Virus record (IMG/VR): IMGVR_UViG_3300023184_000260
Span: 1 to 40,322 of that record
Origin: a virus
Strand: one strand, 5' to 3'
DNA length: 40,322 nt
The notes under the pieces were generated by a model. The model saw only the letters and a program-made list of their open reading frames with translations. It ran no database searches and was not told the origin of the DNA. This document shows, piece by piece, positions 8,866-15,398 of this stretch (positions within the stretch are counted from its first letter, which is position 1; every line of letters starts with the position of its first letter). Both the position numbers and the translations under genes were made by a program.

Positions 8866-9513
8866 CTAAAGCTCAGAGTAGCATTTCTCGACACAAGACT
8901 TAATTGTGTCAGTTGAAGTTTCAGTTCCAATCGTTTCCCCTAGTTTCTTAACTTTTGCAATAAAAGAGTCGTGCTCCTCATTTGTCAGATATATGGGAAC
9001 GAGTCTGATTGCTGATGGCGGAGGTGTAAAATCTCCCTCTAGGTCTGGAACCTCTCCTTTCCCTGCTTGTTCTATGTCCAGTTCGAGTGCCCCCTTCGGG
9101 ATGGTCTGTGACATAAGGCGAGAAAGCTCCGCATTTGAGAATCCAGTTACTTCGATGTCCAAGTCGGAATTGTCGATTTGATCGAGCAAGTCCTTAAGGG
9201 CTGGAATGTCGAACTCACCCGAGAGATGGTTAAGGGCGAGGTTCGCTGCTCTTTCCTTTTCCAAGGGCAAGTCCACCACCCACGCTTCGATGGAGTCCCT
9301 TCCCATAGCTTGATATATTTTAAGCCTTTGATGTCCTCCAATAATTGTATTTCCAGTCCTTGCGTTGATCGTGATTGGTTGTAGGTCTCCAAGCTCTGAT
9401 ATCGACTTCGTAAGTCTCCCAAGTTGCTCGTTAGTAATCTTACGAGGATTGTAAGTAGCCCCCTTGATTTCACTTATCTTAATTTTCTTTAGAAGTGGGT
9501 ATTCCGTTTTCAT
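8866..9513 (-). CDS. ParB/Srx-fold nuclease-domain protein
   Basis: 215 residues. It has the N-terminal ParB-like domain: VKISEIK-type start (KIKISEIKGATYNPRKITNEQLGRLTKSISELGDLQPITIN) followed by the GGHQR motif at 59-63, the signature nucleotide-binding/catalytic loop of the family. The helix-turn-helix and dimerisation parts of chromosomal ParB are absent; the C-terminal half is acidic and unassigned. In phages this domain often accompanies DNA-modification or packaging genes rather than partition genes. It overlaps the small terminase gene by 35 bases and precedes the dioxygenase by 23, so the three are probably one operon. Role in marking or nicking DNA at packaging is inference. Confidence 0.88.
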   Translation of the reverse strand: MKTEYPLLKKIKISEIKGATYNPRKITNEQLGRLTKSISELGDLQPITINARTGNTIIGGHQRLKIYQAMGRDSIEAWVVDLPLEKERAANLALNHLSGEFDIPALKDLLDQIDNSDLDIEVTGFSNAELSRLMSQTIPKGALELDIEQAGKGEVPDLEGDFTPPPSAIRLVPIYLTNEEHDSFIAKVKKLGETIGTETSTDTIKSCVEKCYSEL

Positions 9514-10195
9514 CTATAGTAGGCTTGATTGTTTTGTCGATTTCGTCAAGCGAAGACTCATTAACCCTTTCGCCGAACGCTCCCTTAGTTTTATGGATGA
9601 TCGCAATAATCCTATCGACTCCTTCCTGCATCGCTTCCTTAGCAAGTTCGGGGTCAGAGGGATTTGCCCTTCGGCACACAGAAGATGGCAACCCTTCCAT
9701 CAAAGCTCTGATGGTGCTCATATAGCGGGACATTATGTTTTTGGCTAAGTCAGTCCCAATCGTCTGACCAGTACTCCTCTGCAACTGCTCGACTCGAGTT
9801 TCCGCAGTTAGCCTTCCCATTACGCTTTCCTTGTGGGCTTTCACTAGGTTCGGAAGTCTGGCGTGGTCTCGATTTACTTGGGCTTGGTGAAGGATGGCAT
9901 AAGCGACTTTCTCGCTTTGCTTTGATCTAGCTAGGCAACCATAGATATCGTCTCTCATTAGGTCGCTCGCCTCAGCCTGCGTATCTTCGGGAAGACTTTT
10001 CTCAACGTCGTCGTTGTACCCTTCCAATCCAATTTTGATTGGGGGCTTTATCCTGTGAGCCTCCATCCACTCAGTAGCTATTTCGATTGAGTCAGTAGGC
10101 ATCCCCTTCATCCTCAACTTGTTTACGTACTGGCGAGTGCAACCCCAAGCCTCAGCAATCTTGATTATGCTGACTTTACCATCTGGATTAGACAT
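9479..10195 (-). CDS. Terminase small subunit (Nu1-like), putative
   Basis: 238 residues. It starts with a winged-helix or MerR-like recognition helix (KVSIIKIAEAWGCTRQYVNKLRMKGMPTDSIEIATEWMEAHR), like Nu1/phage small terminases that bind cos or pac and recruit the large subunit. The middle (about 75-150) is helical and probably oligomerises. It is the first gene after a 140-base noncoding gap, as expected if the gap contains the packaging site. The identification rests on the N-terminal HTH and context; the C-terminal half has no recognised motif. Confidence 0.72.
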   Translation of the reverse strand: MSNPDGKVSIIKIAEAWGCTRQYVNKLRMKGMPTDSIEIATEWMEAHRIKPPIKIGLEGYNDDVEKSLPEDTQAEASDLMRDDIYGCLARSKQSEKVAYAILHQAQVNRDHARLPNLVKAHKESVMGRLTAETRVEQLQRSTGQTIGTDLAKNIMSRYMSTIRALMEGLPSSVCRRANPSDPELAKEAMQEGVDRIIAIIHKTKGAFGERVNESSLDEIDKTIKPTIDENGIPTSKEN

Positions 10196-10335
10196 AAGTG
10201 TAAACCCTTATCTATAAAACACTACACGTTAAGACTCTTATCGCGGCTTCGCCACCCTGCTGTCCCTTATGTTTGTAAAAGTTATCTACCCCTTTTTTAT
10301 TTTGAAATGCTATGCTCATATCCTTATCTTGATCT
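10196..10335 (-). other. Noncoding gap with ATAAGR iterons; candidate packaging site
   Basis: One of the longest gene-free stretches in this dense genome, immediately before the small terminase gene. On the minus strand it has four copies of [G/C]ATAAG[A/G][A/G/T]-like octamers (plus-strand 10207-10214, 10237-10244, 10264-10271, 10321-10328) spaced about 30, 27 and 57 bases, the last being about twice the first spacing. A GTTATC lies in the middle of the long interval. There is also a short GTGGC-GAA-GCCGC hairpin and an A-rich run. In lambda-like phages cos lies here. Function as cos, pac, origin or promoter is inferred. Confidence 0.5.
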
Positions 10336-10812
10336 CTACACTATAACTGCTTGTCGCCTCTTGGCTATCTTCTTATCTAGTGCATCACGTCTTAATACAA
10401 ACTGCTTAGTCTTTGCCTTCCTTAAGGGACAAGACATTGCTAAGTTATAATCTATTGTCTTGTAACACTTATTGAGTAGGCGTGCTATAGCGTTCTTGTT
10501 TATCCCTTGGGAATATAATGATCTTATAACTTTTCTTCTAAGCTCTACTAGGGGTGCGTCCCTTTGGGTTGATCTTAATTGCTCCAACTGAATAGGGTTG
10601 AAGTTTGTTTCTAGGTATACCCCCCCTTGCTTTTCTAGGCTATCAAATAAAGTGCCCCTTATCTCTGTGGTCTTAAGTGGGTTAGCTAGGGTAAGTAGAT
10701 AGAGCTTAGTAGTTAGTTCTTGGGTCTTTTGCTCTAGTGCATTGATGCGTTCTAGTGCTAGGGCTAGGGCGTGCCTTAGTGGGGTGTCAGAGGGGCTACG
10801 TATATTGTCCAT
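10336..10812 (-). CDS. Coiled-coil plus helix-turn-helix DNA-binding protein
   Basis: 158 residues. Residues about 12-45 form a predicted coiled coil (ALALALERINALEQKTQELTTKLYLL). Residues about 100-130 read as a helix-turn-helix (VIRSLYSQGINKNAIARLLNKCYKTIDYNLA), and the C-terminus is very basic. It shares one base with the preceding gene and lies just upstream of the iteron-bearing gap, so it is a candidate regulator of late genes or a binder of those iterons. That link is inference. Confidence 0.75.
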   Translation of the reverse strand: MDNIRSPSDTPLRHALALALERINALEQKTQELTTKLYLLTLANPLKTTEIRGTLFDSLEKQGGVYLETNFNPIQLEQLRSTQRDAPLVELRRKVIRSLYSQGINKNAIARLLNKCYKTIDYNLAMSCPLRKAKTKQFVLRRDALDKKIAKRRQAVIV

Positions 10813-11363
10813 TACTTGTCTCCTAGGGTGAATCGTGGGGCATCGTCGAGCATTTCTAGGGTATCTAGGAATGTTTTCTTGAAGAGTGTCTGAACGCTTA
10901 GGGGTGCAGGGAGTGCTAGTACTAGGCTCCCATATAGGTAGGTTGGTGAGTTAAAGTGGGGTGGGAACTGAGTGCTTTGGTCTATCTCTGATATAATTAC
11001 TTCCTTAAGGTCGCCAAGGGCTGTGATCTTATCAGAATATGATGCGTATAGCATACCAGCATTGTAAAGCTTCCTCTCCTGCTCGATAGTTCCTTCTCTC
11101 GCATCGTTAGAGTCCCACAGTTCAAAAGGTGTTAAGAGAGGCTCAAAACGCAAGAATAAAGGCCAATTCTTGCCTTTGTCTTCAACGTAGTAGTAGTTCG
11201 TCCCACCCTCACTAGTCTCGTCTTCGAAACTCGCAATCATATCTCTTTTTACTTTTGTTACAGTTCCCCACACTCCAGCGAAGTTGAAATAGCCTCCTTG
11301 TCTTAGTGTCGCACCCAACATCATCCACTCATCACCCATCGTTCTGAATATGGTCGTGTTCAT
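10812..11363 (-). CDS. Unknown phage protein
   Basis: 183 residues, unrecognised. Aromatic-rich N-terminal half (GYFNFAGVWGTVTKVKRDMIASFED) and a C-terminal helical tail (FLDTLEMLDDAPRF). No signal peptide, membrane segment or metal motif is visible. It is followed directly by the HTH gene with a one-base overlap. Confidence 0.7.
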   Translation of the reverse strand: MNTTIFRTMGDEWMMLGATLRQGGYFNFAGVWGTVTKVKRDMIASFEDETSEGGTNYYYVEDKGKNWPLFLRFEPLLTPFELWDSNDAREGTIEQERKLYNAGMLYASYSDKITALGDLKEVIISEIDQSTQFPPHFNSPTYLYGSLVLALPAPLSVQTLFKKTFLDTLEMLDDAPRFTLGDK

Positions 11364-11388
11364 TTGGTATAACGCATTACTTTATAGT

Positions 11389-11583
11389 TCATTTTTTTGA
11401 TTTCGTTAGCATTTCCCACTCAGCAGGGCGAGTATAGCCAAGTGAGAATATAAATCCTAGAACGAACCACCAAGGACTGTTCCCCATCACGAATACTACG
11501 TAGCCAGTACCACCTATGGTCATCGATAGAAAGAATATGATGTAGATTAGATAGGTTACGACTTTAGTTAAATTTAATAGCAT
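11389..11583 (-). CDS. Small two-helix membrane protein
   Basis: 64 residues with two hydrophobic spans, about 9-33 (YLIYIIFFLSMTIGGTGYVV) and about 37-50 (SPWWFVLGFIFSLG). The NSPWWF turn followed by a short polar tail is a layout seen in small phage membrane proteins. It overlaps the end of the acyltransferase-like gene by 20 bases. Function unknown. Confidence 0.65.
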   Translation of the reverse strand: MLLNLTKVVTYLIYIIFFLSMTIGGTGYVVFVMGNSPWWFVLGFIFSLGYTRPAEWEMLTKSKK

Positions 11584-12268
11584 ATATGTATTTAGCTACT
11601 CCTTTTTGGTAGGTTTTCTCCCAAGTTTCTTTGTTGCGTCTCATTCTGATTCCCTCAGTCATCCCGAGAAATTTCCAGTTGTCCGCCTTATAGATTGTGC
11701 CAGTACGAGGAGGTTCGACGAATGTAGCCATCCCAAGTAAAGTCTCCTTGTACTCGTTCGCATAGTCTTTCCTAGCTAGATTGCGGAATATCTTCAAGAC
11801 TTTTGTGGCAAGATTCTTGTCGTTGCGAGTAAGTCTGAATACGTTGTTGACCACATATTGCTTCTCATCTGCTCCATCGAAGAAGTCCTTGAATTTGAGA
11901 TAGTTTTTGGGAGGACTAGAGCAACCTATGATGCCAATAGCCTTCTTGTCTAAGTAAACAAGGTAACAGAGGGCACGTCCTACGATTCCCTTCGACTCTG
12001 GATAGTGACTAAAGAATAGACTACCAAACATTCCATTGCTCTTACTGACTCGTTCCAAGAAAAGCCCATCTACGAAACACATCTCCTCTTGTGGTCTATC
12101 GTACATCCCCGAGTTGCCAGTCATCTTGTTAGGTCTGTCGTTCTTACAAGACGTGCAGATTAGCCTGCCGAAAGCTGAATGGAGCCTGCCTTCTGCCCCA
12201 CATTTGGAACATTGATGAGCTAAGAACTCTTTTTCTACTCCTTGGTATTCGAGCTTGAATACTTCCAT
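11564..12268 (-). CDS. Zinc-ribbon protein with GNAT-like acyltransferase domain (DUF4338/Mom-like)
   Basis: 234 residues. A four-Cys ribbon lies at C20, C23, C38 and C41 (QCSKCG...ICTSCKND). The rest (about 70-225) follows the pattern of DUF4338 and related GNAT-fold proteins: KKAIGIIGCSSPPKN, VVNNVFRLTRND, NLATKVLKIFRNLARKDYANEY, TFVEPPRTGTIYKADNWKFLGMTEGIR. DUF4338 occurs in DruA of Druantia, and a similar fold is used by phage Mom proteins, which modify adenine to protect phage DNA. Whether this one modifies DNA or another substrate is unknown. With ParB and TET/JBP genes in the same genome, a DNA-modification role is worth testing. Confidence 0.7.
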   Translation of the reverse strand: MEVFKLEYQGVEKEFLAHQCSKCGAEGRLHSAFGRLICTSCKNDRPNKMTGNSGMYDRPQEEMCFVDGLFLERVSKSNGMFGSLFFSHYPESKGIVGRALCYLVYLDKKAIGIIGCSSPPKNYLKFKDFFDGADEKQYVVNNVFRLTRNDKNLATKVLKIFRNLARKDYANEYKETLLGMATFVEPPRTGTIYKADNWKFLGMTEGIRMRRNKETWEKTYQKGVAKYIYAIKFN

Positions 12269-12420
12269 ATCCTGCCCTCCTTATCGAACCCTATTGATTT
12301 TTTCATCAGAAACGAATAAAGCTTATAGAATATAGAGAAATTATTTAGGATTGGGCAGTAGCAAACAATATGCCCTGCTAGGTAGAATAGGTACGATAAT
12401 ATGTAGCAGATAGCCCTCAA
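12235..12420 (-). CDS. Small membrane protein (TTG start)
   Basis: 61 residues, starting at a TTG that overlaps the upstream stop (TTGA). Hydrophobic stretch about 4-22 (ICYILSYLFYLAGHIVCYC), then FYKLYSFLMKKSIGFDKEGRIWK. Small phage proteins with a hydrophobic head and a YPIYNKLM-like second segment ending in a D-x-x-G-x-W tail are common; function is unknown. It overlaps the acyltransferase-like gene by 34 bases. Confidence 0.6.
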   Translation of the reverse strand: MRAICYILSYLFYLAGHIVCYCPILNNFSIFYKLYSFLMKKSIGFDKEGRIWKYSSSNTKE

Positions 12421-12554
12421 TCGAATATACCATTACCTTCCCGCTCCTTGCGAATAGATGTCTCGAATCTGAAAAACGAAAAGTCCTTAATCTCGTCGTG
12501 CTCTTGGTCGGTTGGGGCTTCTATTTTTGGGTCTTTGGGTTCGTTTGTATTCAT
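12417..12554 (-). CDS. 45-residue acidic protein, translationally coupled
   Basis: Starts MNTNEPKDPKIEAPTDQE and ends GNGIFD. The ATG shares ATGA with the upstream stop and has a strong AGAGGAGG site, spaced about 7 bases. Its own stop overlaps the next TTG. The ribosome-binding site and both couplings are the main support. No domain recognised. Confidence 0.65.
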   Translation of the reverse strand: MNTNEPKDPKIEAPTDQEHDEIKDFSFFRFETSIRKEREGNGIFD

Positions 12555-12847
12555 ACTAATTCCTCCTCTGGTTGTTCAGCGAAGTTCTCTACATCTTCTG
12601 GTTCTTGTATCTCCTGAAATCTTTCTTGTTTGAATCCCCTTTCCATATATGGGGCAACCTTACTTTTTGGATTTCCAATCTCCTCAAGCGTCACAGCAAT
12701 TTGACCAGATTCTCCGTCTATTCCCACTCCAACCCCGACATCTCGAATAGTGTATATTCTGCCTTTGATTGGTAAATGGGTATAGTAAATCATAATCTCT
12801 ACTGGAAATTTATCATCCACACATACCACTTTTGAGCCAGTTCTCAT
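12551..12847 (-). CDS. Small SH3-like phage protein
   Basis: 98 residues. The pattern GSKVVCVDDKFP...LPIKGRIYTIRDVG...VTLEEIGNP...ERGFKQERFQEI matches a small beta-barrel-like family widespread in phages whose function is unknown. The C-terminus is acidic. Coupled by ATGA overlaps on both sides. Confidence 0.72.
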   Translation of the reverse strand: MRTGSKVVCVDDKFPVEIMIYYTHLPIKGRIYTIRDVGVGVGIDGESGQIAVTLEEIGNPKSKVAPYMERGFKQERFQEIQEPEDVENFAEQPEEELV

Positions 12848-13338
12848 TGCTTGTCGCCTAATTTTTGAATTAGTTTGTAAGAGAATAAAACTCTGTCGAT
12901 GACTATTTTTGCCCTCTTGGACGGCTCCTTGGTTAAGAAGTTTCCAATCTTTCCAATCTTGTATGGAGGGACTCCAGCCTCGAGATTCTTGTCGAGGAAC
13001 TTGTAGCCGTTATATTGCTCCTTAGTTGGGTCTGCAATCTCTAGGGTGTCCTTGTGAACTAGCCACCAATGTGTAGCCCTACCTCCTTCGTCCATATAGA
13101 TGGCGTAGTGGGGTTGCCATAGGCTCTTATCGAGCAAGTGCCACAAAGCCTCGCTAGCTACGTAGCAATGCCCATCCAGCGTTCCCTGCTCCGTCCTCCA
13201 CCTCCCCCTTAGCAACTCTGGAGAGAGTGCTTTCTGTACCATTTGTCTCACTTCTTCGACTGAAAGGAGCGGGAGGGTTGGACTTGCACCACCATTTCCC
13301 TCTTGGAATAGAGGACGTTCTAGGATTGAACTACTCAC
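12844..13338 (-). CDS. Putative papain-like Cys-His-Asp protein
   Basis: 164 residues. It contains GHCYVASEALWHLL (C58), ATHWWLVHK (H90) and IADPTKEQY (D103), an order and spacing fitting the Cys-His-Asp triad of papain-fold or transglutaminase-like enzymes. Similar small proteins are common in phages without known function. It could be a peptidase, deamidase or acyltransferase. It overlaps neighbours by 4 and 8 bases. Confidence 0.65.
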   Translation of the reverse strand: MSSSILERPLFQEGNGGASPTLPLLSVEEVRQMVQKALSPELLRGRWRTEQGTLDGHCYVASEALWHLLDKSLWQPHYAIYMDEGGRATHWWLVHKDTLEIADPTKEQYNGYKFLDKNLEAGVPPYKIGKIGNFLTKEPSKRAKIVIDRVLFSYKLIQKLGDKQ

Positions 13339-13606
13339 GCATCGTTACCTCGAGTATCGAACTAAAGCTTGGGTTGAGAGGTCTTCCAGTTTGTTCACAG
13401 AAATAGTCCAGCCTTGATAGTGCTGATTTCGTATTTTCCTTGTCCTTGGTTGACCACTTGTGCCACGTCTCTCTCAAGCCCACCCTCATAATTACTCGTA
13501 GCATCTGACATTGATCTGCATTTGGAAATATCACCGCTTTTTGCATAGGAGCCTTTGTTCTCCGCTTGCCCGAAACACCACAATGTTTCTGAATTACGTT
13601 TTTCAA
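13331..13606 (-). CDS. Unknown small protein
   Basis: 91 residues from a TTG at 13606. An ATG at 13546 (MQKAVIFPNADQ) with AAAGG six bases upstream is a good alternative start giving 71 residues. Helical, with WHKWSTKDKENTKSALSRLDYF in the middle. No family recognised. Confidence 0.55.
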   Translation of the reverse strand: MKNVIQKHCGVSGKRRTKAPMQKAVIFPNADQCQMLRVIMRVGLRETWHKWSTKDKENTKSALSRLDYFCEQTGRPLNPSFSSILEVTMRE

Positions 13607-13607
13607 T

Positions 13608-13847
13608 TTATAGTATCTCGCTTTCGTGTTCGATGAGAATTGCTAGCTCTCTTGTTTTTCCTTTGCCAGAGAAGTTCATTACCATAGGGAGCAAGTCCCT
13701 AAGAAATTTACCCCTCCGATTTGCAGTTACCCGAGCCAACTCAACTATATCTTTCCTCAACTCGAGGGGAATTTCGCTGAGTCGTCTGATGGGATACTGA
13801 GCAGTCGCACACTCCTCTGCGAACTGCATACGATGAAGTTTTTTCAA
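13608..13847 (-). CDS. Unknown small basic/helical protein
   Basis: 79 residues with a helical core (LRKDIVELARVTANRRGKFLRDLLPMVMNF). Overlaps the preceding gene by 4 bases (ATGA). No recognised motif. Confidence 0.6.
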   Translation of the reverse strand: MKKLHRMQFAEECATAQYPIRRLSEIPLELRKDIVELARVTANRRGKFLRDLLPMVMNFSGKGKTRELAILIEHESEIL

Positions 13848-14212
13848 GGCTCACACTCCAGAGCAACCATAGCCATTTTAGAAACTCTCTCGTCCACCTC
13901 TGCTAGCCTGCGAAGATTCTCCTTGAGCCGTTTGTTAGATGCCTCCAGAGCTATACAACGCAAGAAAAGTTCCTCGTTCTTTTTCCTCATACTTTCCAGT
14001 CCCGCTTGCAACACTTGGTCGCTGGCAGAGGTGAAGACTCCCGAGGAGACTGATGGAGTGATAGTCATAATGTCTAGCAAACTATTGCACCTAGGTAGCT
14101 TGTTGGCAAGCTCCTTCGCAATGCTCGCTTTCAGTTGCGATAGATGGAAATTGTTGCCACTCTTGAAGCTTGTCTCTGAGTATTCGATCTTCGGTACTGC
14201 CTCTACAATCAT
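13844..14212 (-). CDS. Coiled-coil protein of unknown function
   Basis: 122 residues. The C-terminal half (about 70-115) is a predicted coiled coil (SMRKKNEELFLRCIALEASNKRLKENLRRLAEV). The ATG has a strong GAGGAGG about 9 bases upstream, supporting this start even though it lies 122 bases inside the preceding gene. Function unknown. Confidence 0.65.
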   Translation of the reverse strand: MIVEAVPKIEYSETSFKSGNNFHLSQLKASIAKELANKLPRCNSLLDIMTITPSVSSGVFTSASDQVLQAGLESMRKKNEELFLRCIALEASNKRLKENLRRLAEVDERVSKMAMVALECEP

Positions 14213-14447
14213 TTTTCTGTGCCTCCTCGTTTTTGTTTAATTTGGTTTGTGATGATGCAAGCAAGTCAACGATATATTGAGCCAGTTCGTGAGTGTCTTT
14301 TTGCTCTCTTGGGGAAACTCCTCGTAGGTAAACTTTTAGAATGGGCTTACCCTTTGAGTCATAAATATCGTAGTTTTGCGGAGAGGACGAGGGGATGGAT
14401 TTGGCAGTATGCCAAGGGTAATTGAATTTCGATGGTAGGCTATTCAT
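14091..14447 (-). CDS. Unknown protein, long 3' overlap with next gene
   Basis: 118 residues from an ATG that overlaps the upstream stop (ATGA). The N-terminal 75 residues look structured (YDIYDSKGKPILKVYLRGVS, then THELAQYIVDLLASSQ). The last 40 residues lie wholly within the next gene in another frame and look low in structure, so the original end may have been shifted by mutation. Function unknown. Confidence 0.55.
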   Translation of the reverse strand: MNSLPSKFNYPWHTAKSIPSSSPQNYDIYDSKGKPILKVYLRGVSPREQKDTHELAQYIVDLLASSQTKLNKNEEAQKNDCRGSTEDRILRDKLQEWQQFPSIATESEHCEGACQQAT

Positions 14448-14638
14448 ATAGTCTTGTGCCGTCCTAGCAATGTGACTCCCTTGGATGGATGCTGACCTAT
14501 CATAGAAGAGAGGCTTGCCTTGAGCTTCCACTCCAACTCCTCGTAGAAACTTTTCCCCACTCGAGAAAAGCCCTTGGAGCGAGTAGCTTTAGCCATCGAC
14601 AAAGCCTCTCTCCTTACTGCCTTTTTATTGATCAACAT
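14444..14638 (-). CDS. Small basic protein, possible DNA binder
   Basis: 64 residues, strongly basic, with an AAGGGGG site before the ATG. The layout ALSMAKATRSKGFSRVGKSFYEELEWKLKASLSSMIGQHPSKGVTL matches a family of small phage proteins ending in H-P-S-K-G-x-T-L. A histone-like or other DNA-binding role has been suggested by its composition only. Confidence 0.65.
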   Translation of the reverse strand: MLINKKAVRREALSMAKATRSKGFSRVGKSFYEELEWKLKASLSSMIGQHPSKGVTLLGRHKTI

Positions 14639-14648
14639 TTTCTCCCCC

Positions 14649-14831
14649 TTAGTTTGCGATATCTAGTAGATCAAGCGTGGCTCGCAAATCAAGCTGGTCA
14701 ATCTCCAATTTGATTTGCTTCAAAACAATATGGGCACTTTCAAGTGCTCGACTGGCGTGAAACAACTTCTGTCTCGTCTGAGCTAGTTCGGATTGTAGTT
14801 CTTTGATTTCTTGGTCTGAATTTATGTTCAT
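14649..14831 (-). CDS. Short coiled-coil protein
   Basis: 60 residues, almost entirely a predicted coiled coil (IKELQSELAQTRQKLFHASRALESAHIVLKQIKLEI). Preceded by the AACCAAGAAAGAA leader seen before several genes. Function unknown. Confidence 0.6.
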   Translation of the reverse strand: MNINSDQEIKELQSELAQTRQKLFHASRALESAHIVLKQIKLEIDQLDLRATLDLLDIAN

Positions 14832-14857
14832 TTTGGTTTTTCTTTCTTGGTTTGGGT

Positions 14858-15061
14858 TTAGTAATCTATGCGGGGGAAGCAGTCACGCCGAGAAGAGGAT
14901 TCAAGATACCTAGCATCTTCGGGATTCAACTCTGACCACGTTTTAGGGGTGTTAAGCTGGTCGGCAATCTGCTTAATCCCCTTATACACGTCACAAAGCC
15001 TACGCAGTTCTGCATTCCGTTCTTCAAGATTCAACTCTGACCATTTTCTTTTGTCGTTCAT
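14858..15061 (-). CDS. Unknown small protein with WSEL repeats
   Basis: 67 residues from the ATG at 15061, chosen because the TAACCAAGAAAG leader lies just upstream; an in-frame start at 15109 would bury that leader in coding sequence. It has two similar segments, WSELNLEERN and WSELNPEDAR. No family recognised. Confidence 0.6.
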   Translation of the reverse strand: MNDKRKWSELNLEERNAELRRLCDVYKGIKQIADQLNTPKTWSELNPEDARYLESSSRRDCFPRIDY

Positions 15062-15092
15062 TTTATTAGTGCCTTTCTTGGTTAGTTGCTTC

Positions 15093-15296
15093 TTAACCGC
15101 ATCCCGCATATTTACCGATCTCTAACTTTTCCCGAATTGCCAATAACGCTTCCACCTTTTTCTTGTCTTGACCAAAATCGGGTAGGTGAATGCCACTCGT
15201 CTCACCCTCGCCTAGATTAAGCTCAAGCGAGATGGATTTAAGGAGCAGATCGATTTCGTCATATGTGAAACTTATTAGAGGTTCGAAGAATGCCAT
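15093..15296 (-). CDS. Unknown small early protein
   Basis: 67 residues, helical (FTYDEIDLLLKSISLEL, KKKVEALLAIREKLEIG). It is the first gene after promoter copy 1 and has the AACCAAGAAAGAA leader. Similar small acidic phage proteins with a FTxEEI-LL motif exist; function unknown. Confidence 0.65.
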   Translation of the reverse strand: MAFFEPLISFTYDEIDLLLKSISLELNLGEGETSGIHLPDFGQDKKKVEALLAIREKLEIGKYAGCG

Positions 15297-15335
15297 TTGG
15301 TTTGTTTCTTTCTTGGTTGGTTGTTTTGTAGAAGT

Positions 15336-15364
15336 AATCTACCAGTTCCCAAGCTGGTTGGCAA
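15336..15364 (-). promoter_or_regulatory. Promoter copy 1 (TTGCCA-N17-TAGATT)
   Basis: On the minus strand the -35-like TTGCCA (15364-15359) and -10-like TAGATT (15341-15336) are separated by 17 bases. The surrounding AGTTCTTGCCAACCAGCTT is shared with two other loci. Expected start near 15329, giving a leader of about 33 bases before the gene at 15296. Confidence 0.7.
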
Positions 15365-15398
15365 GAACTATTTTGTCCCTCGGTGAATAAGCTTGGAA

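Noticed and set aside
14448-14531. Upstream extension of the 118-residue gene
   Set aside because: It overlaps the small basic gene by 88 bases, while the ATG at 14447 forms a normal ATGA junction.
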